From Cristatella mucedo (taxonomy: Eukaryota; Bryozoa; Phylactolaemata; Cristatellidae): a DNA stretch of 64,000 nt. Shown in pieces: positions 56,560-64,000 of this stretch (positions within the stretch are counted from its first letter, which is position 1; every line of letters starts with the position of its first letter). The notes under the pieces are model-generated. The model did no database searches, was not told the origin of the DNA, and was given only the letters and a program-made list of their open reading frames with translations. A program made the position numbers and the translations under genes. The stretch lies in contig WPIO01000009.1 in the NCBI GenBank assembly GCA_009760855.2, positions 5,834,001 to 5,898,000 of the forward strand. Direction: 5' to 3'.

Positions 56560-57406
56560 GTGCGCACAAAGTAGGTGCCTGCCATCGGCACAGCCTGCAA
56601 TAACAGCTTGGAAGAAATGACAAGCAAGCTCGGCGAGATCAACAACGACATCATGCCTGCCAACTTCTTTATTCATGCATCATTAGCACGTGACGACTAT
56701 TCTGAGTCAGTTCGCTCACACGGGCATCATGATTACCGAGAACATTCATTCACAATCGCACTCCTTTAATCTTGATGGAATATCGACCAGAAATGAAAAT
56801 TAATAATTATCGCCAGCGTTTGACTTCCGCATGTCGGCACAGATTGCTGCTGAGTACGATCAACTTTACTCCTGTGAGTAGAAGCTTTGCCCGACGGATC
56901 TTCGTCCGTCCATTCCCGGTGGAGAGCGAAGACGTTGCTTCACTAGTACTTGAGCTACACAACTGGCTCCTCATCATTGGCCGCGTGGCTTTATCCCCGG
57001 CCTTTCTGCGCGACTATCGCGTTTCCGTGAGTTATTTCGCTTTGATTCCGAGCACCATTTTAAGCCCTCCCTCACACCGCCCGCTATCGAATGCGCGGCA
57101 GACGACGGGGCATACTTGGCTGCCCTAGACACATTAGCGTCATATAATCACACAGAAATGGCTGATAAAGTGACGATGATAAAAAATTATCTCGCCTCTC
57201 ACCCTGTTGCCACTCGTCTCTTCGACACAGCCTGCCATCTCAATAGCCATCAGTCGGCCGCGCCCCCTCTGAGGCTGACCGGATATTGTCTTGTTTCTAT
57301 GGCTGCACCAGCAGTCCGGGTGGGCTTGATCAGCATTTCAAGCCTGCATGTGAATTATCACATTTTTAAATATAACATTCCTATTCTTCAATATGATATA
57401 AAATAG
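56560..57406 (+). other. unassigned plus-strand open frames
   Basis: Three protein-like open segments. 56572-56769 has EEMTSKLGEINNDIMPANFF. 56817-56873 has FDFRMSAQIAAEYDQLYS, ending at a GTGAGT. 56956-57406 has FDSEHHFKPSLTPP, LAALDTLASYNHTEMADK and NYLASHPVATRLFDTACHL, open for about 150 codons. They are in different frames with no clear joining splice sites. Possibly a decayed gene or exons of one; no family assigned. Confidence 0.25.
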
Positions 57407-58541
57407 CTATTTTCATTTTACTTGAGCCTACTCAAAAACCTGCAGCACACCCGCAGGATCTGTAGCTGGCAGCGGGTCACGCAGCCTCGTCTCCGCATTC
57501 GAGACCGGCCGGCGCTGGCGAGCAGTTCGATCGTGGACCGCTACTGCTGCAAAGGGCACCTGCGGTCGACCGCGAATCCCAATGAATAAGGAAGAAGATC
57601 AACCACTGGAAAAAGTTATACAAGTGAGTCGCTGTGCAGCTGCTGTGGGAGGCGCAGCAGCAGCGGCCGGAAACCCTGCCACGCCCACGATGGCGTACCT
57701 GGTTACCCGCAGCCGGCATGTTGAGCTCGCGCTCCGGCTCCGACGCCGCGATCGCTACAGAATACGGCGCGGATTCAAAGATGCGAGGGAAAGCGCTGCT
57801 CTAGCTCTCCAGCTCCAGGGTAGAGGGAGGCGGACCGTGCCGCTCCGCGACCGCTGCCCCGCTCGGGCGGTGAGCGGGGGGGGGGGGAGGGGCCCCGGGA
57901 GAGTGAGCTACGCAATTCCAGGAAATCGGATACTTGAGTCGCAAAGACTTGTCGCAGGAGTGTGATGGTAACCTGGACCCCCGCAGAGCCCGAAACTGCG
58001 CGAACGCGAGCTGTTGCCCCAGATGAACTGCGGACGACCCTGGACGGCGCTGTTCTGCCAGCCGGCCATCGGCGCTGTTCTGTCCGACGCGAGCTCACAG
58101 CCGCTGAGAGCGGCGTGAGTGGGGCAGGTGCTGCTAGCCCGGCGGGTGCCAGAACTGCACCGCCTCTCATAGCCTCACAGATCGAGAACGATCGAGGCGA
58201 CGGAGGACGAGCACGGCAGCGCTCTGCTCGGCAGGGCCGAAATCGAACCAAAATAAGCCGTCGGTCCGCTGCACTCCTGCAATGGCGCCGCCGCCGAGTG
58301 GCGCACAATAATCGCGCTCGCCATTATCGAGTGCCTCCCGCGGCCGATGCATGCGCAGCCTCTGGCGGCGGCGGCGGCGGTGGAACTCGGCGGCGAACGG
58401 AGAGTCACATACCTTCCGGGAAGCCGGCCGCGAAAGCGCTCGCGCCCCGTAGTGTGTGCAAACGTTTGCTGTTGTTAAGCCAAACACGCAATTGCGGCCC
58501 AAACAAGGCAGTGGCCCCGCCGACAGTGGCAGCGTCGCACG

Positions 58542-58727
58542 CTACCGAAGCCGTTGCCTACGACCGCCGCCGCCGCAGCCGCCGCCGCCGCCACCGCCGC
58601 CGTCGTAGTCGTCATCGCTGGGCGTATTTTCGCGCCGCCGTTTCCGCACATTCTCAGCGTTGGCCGCACCCAGCAGCATCGCGTCGTCGTTGAGGAAGCG
58701 CAGCTCGGTGCCCGGATGAGGCGCCCG
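58542..58727 (-). CDS. candidate exon, unrecognised
   Basis: Minus strand from an acceptor-like GTCGCGTAG: RAPHPGTELRFLNDDAMLLG, AANAENVRKRRRENTPSDDD, then a Gly-rich run to a stop. It has a basic nuclear-localisation-like KRRR and an acidic patch, a plausible nuclear protein. Divergent relative to rootletin. No family recognised, and CpG islands yield chance frames. Confidence 0.22.
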   Translation of the reverse strand, partial: RAPHPGTELRFLNDDAMLLGAANAENVRKRRRENTPSDDDYDGGGGGGGGCGGGGRRQRLR

Positions 58728-58814
58728 CTACGCGACATTTACTGGGAGATGCATCGCAAGCCGAACGGCTCGTACGCCACTCAGAAAATGCAACCGGCTT
58801 ACACGCTGACTGAG

Positions 58815-59020
58815 TGTAGTGTACGGAAAAGCTCAGTCTCTATCTAGGCGTTTCAAAACACGCATGTCCCGCAGGGCTCGAGCCTACGACTCAAACGTGC
58901 CCCAGAAAACGCCCAACGCACCGTAGAAGTGCGCTCAACAGATGCGCATCCTGCCCTGAACACCGAGGTCGCGGGTTCGAGTCCGCCAGTGGGCTGATTC
59001 TTCACTGCTCACTGCAAGCT
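58815..59020. repeat. SINE-1 (minus) and SINE-2 (plus) fragments
   Basis: 58815-58900: TCAGTCTCTATCTAGGCGTT and CAGGGCTCGAGCCTACGACT (SINE-1 antisense). 58958-59020: GAGGTCGCGGGTTCGAGTCC, GCCAGTGGGC, TCACTGCAAGC (SINE-2 sense). Confidence 0.55.
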
Positions 59021-59029
59021 CGCGAAAAC

Positions 59030-59308
59030 GACAGCCAGCTACTCTCTCCTACTACCGACTATGGCACATCCTTTTCAGCGGTCCCGAGCTGCTACTTCCA
59101 TGCTACTCACTACCTCAACTGCTCTCCTGACTCTGCTGTGCTTCCCACTTTCTCTTTGTAGCGTGAGACGAAGTCTGTTGGCTACCGAATGCGTACCGAA
59201 AGCCGCTTAGGCTGTGAGTGCGCTATACAAAACTCTCCTGCGTAACACCCACACGGTCTTTATGACTTTGCGGAGTTACAGATGGAGATACATTACATTA
59301 CATTGACA
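59030..59308 (+). repeat. L2-B LINE 3' end
   Basis: CTACTACCGACTATGGCACA to the family 3' UTR (GGCTGTGAGTGCGCTATACA, ACTTTGCGGAGTTACAGATG) and an ATACATTACATTACATT tail. Well preserved. Confidence 0.85.
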
Positions 59309-60069
59309 GCCGTTAGGGCATTTCTGCCGCTACATGAGGCTGATAAATCAGCTGCACTTTTCTTCATCTTTAGCGTCCCGATTCTTAGCAATTGTCAGGC
59401 CGTTGCGCTGCCTCCCTTAGTCGCAGGAGAGAAGGCGACAAAATATTTACAGATGATCGAATCGCAAGAATCGCTCGCTTCTCACGAGCGAAGCTCGCGA
59501 GCGAAGTGGTAGCAAGGCGTCCAAGGCTGCGCCGTGGCGAGAAAGCGTCGCGTCCGCCGTCGTCCACGCCCTGAACCGCACGCCTCCCCCCAACGATTCG
59601 CCTCTGCGGCGACACGGCGTACCCGCGAGCGGATGTCTGGAGCTGCAGCGCTCCGCGCCCTCGCTGAGCGACGGCGCGTTTGCACGTGCGCCGTAGAAGC
59701 GCTCGTGATTCCCTTTAACGTTCGCTGCAAGAGGCCGGCTGCGGCTGCTGCTGCTCGGCGGCGCTCGGTCGGCGCTCAGTCCTCCGAGGCGGCGACTGCC
59801 GCCTCGGAGCGCGGCCGCCCAGCGGACGCGAGGCTTCGTGCTCGACTGCGCCCGCGCCAGAGCGAGCTCGCGCCCTTTCTTCTCCGCAGCGGATCGAGAG
59901 CAACGTCCTTAGAAGCGGCGAGCCAATCACGGTGCAGAGCCATCGAGGCAACGCACCGGAAAAAGCCTCGGCTCGAGTACTTTCCATTATCACCAAAAGC
60001 CTCTCGGCGCCGGACTCGGCGGACGGCGACGGAGCACAGCGGTCGTCCGGAGCAGGAGCAGCGGCGGCC

Positions 60070-60213
60070 ATGGCGACCGTACCGAGTGCGAGCACGCTGC
60101 TCGAAGAGAATCGCATGCTGCAGACGGAGCTCAACCGGCTCGAGGACCTGCTCAGTCAGAGCAGGGCCGAGCGAGACGAGATCGGCATAAAGTACAACGC
60201 CGTCAGCGAGCGC
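60070..60213 (+). CDS. CROCC: rootletin-like protein, first coding exon
   Basis: Structural coiled-coil protein of the ciliary rootlet and centrosome linker. The exon starts at ATG in a strong context (GCGGCCATGG) and gives 48 residues: MATVPSASTLLEENRMLQTE, then LNRLEDLLSQSRAERDEIGI and KYNAVSER. The last 35 match the rootletin N-terminal signature (family: E-N-x-LLQ-EL-x-R-VEDLLAQSRAERDELAIKY and NAVSER followed by L). It ends at phase 0 at donor CGC/GTGAGT. Leucines fall at heptad spacing. There is no in-frame ATG upstream in this exon (59932 is GTG). The rest of the gene lies beyond the right edge. The intron begins with a long GGC repeat. Rootletin versus a CROCC2-type paralogue cannot be told from one exon. 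Confidence 0.75.
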
Positions 60214-60222
60214 GTGAGTAGA

Positions 60223-60223
<1 letters not shown>

Positions 60224-60284
<61 letters not shown>

Positions 60285-60290
60285 GGCGAC
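60224..60290. repeat. (GGC)n trinucleotide repeat
   Basis: About 20 near-perfect GCG/GGC units starting 10 bases after the rootletin exon 1 donor. Confidence 0.95.
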
Positions 60291-60299
60291 GACGATGGC

Positions 60300-62546
60300 C
60301 GGACATCTTCACAAGACTGGTGGATAAAGGACAGTGTCCTCGGCTGCGGCGGCGGCAGAGAGCGGCAACAGCGCGTCGGCAGGCGCCGCCGTGGCTGCGT
60401 TGCGGCGGCGACGGCTGAGCCGTTATGCTACTCGTATCCCACCTGGCCCCCCACCCACCTCAGCGGCTGCCGCTTGCTCTCGCGGCTGGCTGGCCGGCGG
60501 CCGCCGCCGATGCCTCTGCATGCCCTCATTCAGAGGCGAAAGCGGTCGGCACAATAGTGCGCGTGCTGCGTCGCAGTCGCGGCTTGCAAACGACAAACCG
60601 GCGCTGGCAACTTGGCGGAGTCGACTACAAAGGAACATTATATATTGGTCGGGTTGTTGAGGCCGCCTTCGACGAGACCGTCACTCCCCTACTCGGGGGA
60701 CTGGGGCCTCGCTGCCGACCGTTGGGCAAGGGTTGGGGGAGGGTCGGCCGGTTGGCCTCGGCGGAGCCTCTGTGGGGCCGGGGCGAGCCGCCGGGCAGCG
60801 GGCTAACGCCGCCTGCCGCCAGCTCGAGCGTGCTCGCGTTTGGGCGTCGGCCGCGTCTGCCGGCCAGCGGCGCTCGGCGAGCGTCAAGCGCCGCGCGCCG
60901 CCGCTCTGAGGGGTACCCGTGAAAACCCGCCTCGTCGGTGCCCCGTCGACCGAGCTCAGTCGGGGAGGAGCGGGGTGGGGGCGGGACGGCCAGCCAGCGG
61001 CGGTCGGATAGCGTGGGCTGCAGTCGCTGCCGCCGAGTCGCGGCACCCGCTACGCGCCCAATCGCCGACGCGCCACGCATCCGCTCACAGGTTGCCCAAT
61101 TCGCGTCTCGCGGTTCGCCGGCGCATTGCACGGAGCGCCGAGTACCGTCGCAGTCGCTACGCGCGCGCGCTAGAATGACCGGAAGGGCGTGCTCGCGGTC
61201 TCGCGTCGTCGGTTTTGCGCAGGCGTGGCGCATCGCGGGCGAAACGGAATATCGTGCCGACCGACGGCGTGGCGCGCGGCGCGCACGTCTAGCGCCGCGC
61301 GGACCCACTTTCGTGAGCCGCTCGCAGCGCGCGCTCGGCCGAAGATGAGGCGCGCGCATCTGACCGTGTCGGCCGAGCGCGCGCCTCTTCTCAAACCGCT
61401 TCCCGCACGCGCGGATCTTTTCCCCGCCGGCTCTCCACGCTTCTGCCATAACCTTGTTCTCGAAAGCGTTTTACTTTCATTCCGGCGGCGCTTCTCTCCC
61501 CCCCCCTAGCGCCATAGTACGTCGGGTGGGAGCGAAGCGCAGCGCCGGCCTATAAACCTCTCACCCGAATAAGGGCGGGGCGACTGACTGGCAGCGGTGG
61601 TCCCGCGCGGTGGTCCCGTGCGGCGCTCGCACAACGACAGCTGCTCCACCAGCAGAGCGTGCACTGGTTCCGCGCTCTCGGGCCGCCCTCTGGCGCCAGC
61701 ATTCCCAGCGATGGCCGCACCTTGACGCCGTGCAAGGCCGTGGCGACGCACCGCGGCGTTCTAGCGCGACGCCGTGCGGCTCGCGGCCGCTTCCAACGGG
61801 TAACCGCCGGGTCCCCCCAACCAGCTCCGCACCTGGCGTACATTAACCGCTACCGGTGGGGCCTCGTAGCTACGCGAGGAAAATGAGAAGTCGTTTTTCC
61901 GCCGATAGTCGACATCGTTAGCCCGATACGCCCCGGCTCCCGTTTCGTGCCCGGAGACCGATTGTGCTCGTTGTTGACGCTGACCCCGCGGCTCGCCCGC
62001 GCGCTCGCGCGGGCCAGTGCGGGCACGCCCGCGCCCGCTTTTCAGCCGTCTCGGCAGGGTCCCGTTCAACAGAGCCTCGCCGCAGCCACGCAGCGAGTTC
62101 GTGGGAAGGTGGCGGCGGCGGCGGCATGCGCCGCGAGAGCTCGGAGCGCCCAGCGAGCAGCCGGTCTCCAACGCTCAGGCGGCGCCGGCGGCGCCCGCGC
62201 CGCACTGAGCCAAGCGCCGCGGCAGAGGCGACCGCCGGACGCGTTTTACAGCGAGCTCCGCGGCCGGACAACGAGAGCACGAGCTAGTGAGGCAGCAGTG
62301 ACTAAGAGGCAGAGGCGACCGAGAGCCCTTAGCAGCTCGGACTCCGGCTCCGCAGCATGCCAGCCTCGGGTTAGCTTGTGCTCACGTGACTTATTTGGCA
62401 TCCGGTCGACTCAACAGTGCGGTCCTGCTGGGGCGCGATCGTCCGCCTCCGCTTGCGCCTCTTTCTGCTGGGAATGTTGGGAATGACAGTTTCGCTTCTG
62501 CCTCACGAGCTCTCACGAATTAGTTTATATAGGTATATATATATAT
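60300..62546. other. GC-rich rootletin intron 1, part; no exon recognised
   Basis: Very CpG-rich; long open frames on both strands are low-complexity Arg/Ala/Pro. A second rootletin exon (LEQ...-type continuation) was not seen. Confidence 0.4.
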
Positions 62547-62630
62547 ATATACGCACATTAACTATAGTAATACATCTTTATATATATATATATATATAAA
62601 GATGTATTACTATAGTTAATGTGCGTATAT
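62547..62630. repeat. 84-bp perfect palindrome
   Basis: Arms read ATATACGCACATTAACTATA then GTAATACATCTTTATATATA and their exact reverse complement, with no loop (centre between 62588 and 62589). The central 20+ bases are alternating TA. Confidence 0.92.
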
Positions 62631-62881
62631 GCATTAGCCAGAGGTGCCATACACTACCGGAGTCGCGGGTGCTACCCGGGCCTCCCAGTTCAGGAGCAAC
62701 GACCGCACTGCTTCCGAGCAGGTAGTGGCGTCGGAGACGCAGTGCCACCTTAAAATAGTCCTTTCCGCGCGTGGGAAGCCGAGGTTGGTCAGGCAAGCTT
62801 CATAATTTGGCCACCAGCTGCCGAGAGCCCCGACCATGAAGGACCTCACCACTGCCGACCAGTCAAGAAAGACCGAACCAT

Positions 62882-62882
<1 letters not shown>

Positions 62883-62916
<34 letters not shown>

Positions 62917-62994
62917 TATATTTATATATACATACATACATACACACACATATATATATATACAAACATGTGAATATATATATATATATACAAA
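62883..62994. repeat. (TA)n with (CATA)n microsatellites
   Basis: Several TA runs broken by CATACATACATA and CACACACATA. Confidence 0.93.
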
Positions 62995-64000
62995 TGTCTG
63001 TTCAGTATATTGCAAGTTTGTTTATGTGTAGGCACGTGTACGCATGGACATACATATAAGTACATATTTTCATATGTTATATGTTTATATGTTCGCGCGA
63101 AAGCCCAGAGCCGGAGCCAGCCTCAGATACGCGTCAAGGGCTCACATTTTGCACCGACTACTTAAAAAAAAAACGCTCTGCGCCGTCGCGACTCAACGAC
63201 GACGCAGTTCATCGCTACGCCGCATCGGCGGTCGCGTCGTACACCAGCACCGTCTATCCGCGGCGACCCGGAAAGAGTTCGCGAGTGAGAGGCGGCAAAG
63301 TGCGGCCACTTCGGCCTTCGCTAAGAACGGAAACGCACGGCCCTACGCCGGACCCAAGTGACCCCGGGGGGACGCCTGCTGTTTGCAGGTCGCACCGGCG
63401 CGCACCTGCGCACCCCGAAAGCCGGCGCCCGGCGGTCGGCGAGTGACGCGACTGCGGGGCGCACCGACTCAGATAGCGCGACGTCTCTCGTCGTGCATTC
63501 CAATTGGCGCGAGGTGCACCGCGCGCCAATCGGCATTCGCCGTCGCTCTCCGCCTGCCTCGCGCGACGATATATTTGCGTTGCTAGTTTTACGCTAACGT
63601 AGGGACGCCGCGAACGCGATCGGCACGCCTCAATGAGCCTATTGACTGGTTTAGTGTTTGATTTTCCCCGCGGCTGCGCGGTAAGCAAGAGTCCCTTTAA
63701 AATTTAAAGCACCCTTTAGGGGCGCGCTGAATGGGCCGCGCGCCGTGCCAGCGGCTGCTTGCCGCTCGAGCAAAACCGCGGGGTGCCTTTTCTGAGCGTA
63801 ATAAGCGAGGCCGCATGAATCGCTTAGCACTCGCCGAGCGCCTGACAATGGTGGCGAAATTAATGCGGCATTGTGAGCGCATTCAGGCAAAGTAGCGTCG
63901 GGTCCGCTCCCTGGAGTCGCTCGGCGGAAGTGGCCTCCGACGCTACTCTCCAAGTCGCGGCGGCAATGACCACTAGGTTTCGCACTACTAGCGGCGTCGG
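62995..64000. other. right edge; GC-rich, no exon recognised
   Basis: Returns to high GC from 63100. No rootletin-like coiled-coil frame or other gene recognised. TTTAAAATTTAAAG near 63696-63709 is a short AT palindrome. Confidence 0.4.

Larger units (their letters stand above)
57450..62480. promoter_or_regulatory. CpG-rich block around the rootletin 5' end
   Basis: GC content rises sharply and CpG is no longer depleted, unlike the flanking introns. Contains several GGC/GCC runs (58364-58381, 58563-58605, 60224-60290) and a G10 run near 57888-57897. Typical of a promoter-associated CpG island. The many long open frames inside it are composition artefacts. Confidence 0.6.

Noticed and set aside
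57582-62486. Many 80-270 codon open frames on both strands in the GC-rich block
   Set aside because: Arg/Ala/Pro/Gly low-complexity text with no motifs, expected from CpG-rich composition. Only the rootletin exon shows a family signature.

Overview
The window is genomic DNA from an animal, most likely an invertebrate. The evidence is spliceosomal introns of up to about 12 kb with GT/AG junctions, four recognisable animal genes with GC-rich codons, and a dense layer of L2-type LINEs, tRNA-derived SINEs, Tc1-like DNA transposon remnants and long microsatellites. I cannot fix the phylum from sequence alone. No operons, CRISPR arrays or bacterial features are present.

Layout. (1) 3103-12706, plus strand: a classical short-chain dehydrogenase/reductase (SDR, FabG-like) in four located coding exons. 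The first exon is not found, and intron 1 is packed with nested LINE and SINE copies. (2) 12891-13814, minus strand: an intronless MED27 (Mediator subunit) gene, tail-to-tail with the SDR gene. The two stop codons are only 184 bp apart, and a perfect 16-bp-stem hairpin lies between them. (3) 20172-50855, minus strand: a complete PEX2 (peroxisomal RING ubiquitin ligase) gene. I assembled it from eight coding exons giving 315 residues. All seven introns are phase 0, and the RING zinc ligands are split across a 7-kb intron that hosts a nearly full-length L2 element. (4) From 57450 to the right edge: a GC/CpG-rich block holding the first coding exon of a rootletin (CROCC)-like ciliary rootlet protein at 60070-60213, plus strand, which continues outside the window.

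Repeats. Two L2-type LINE families are named here. L2-A has an (ATT)n tail. L2-B has a tail of the ATTACATT type. Two tRNA-derived SINE families are present. SINE-1 carries a 3' tail closely matching the L2-A 3' end, so L2-A machinery probably mobilises it. SINE-2 carries an internal inverted repeat. They are inserted into one another in several orders (SINE-1 in L2-B, L2-A in SINE-1, SINE-2 in L2-B, SINE-1 in SINE-2, L2-A in SINE-2, L2-B in L2-A), so their periods of activity overlapped.

The genes share no pathway. PEX2 acts at the peroxisome membrane, MED27 in nuclear transcription, rootletin in the ciliary rootlet, and the SDR in NAD(P)-dependent redox chemistry. I found no convincing previously undescribed system. 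The most notable observations are the 30-kb PEX2 gene, the SINE/LINE tail sharing, the layered insertions, an L2-B copy with a duplicated reverse transcriptase segment, an 84-bp perfect palindrome, and several unassigned exon-like open frames.
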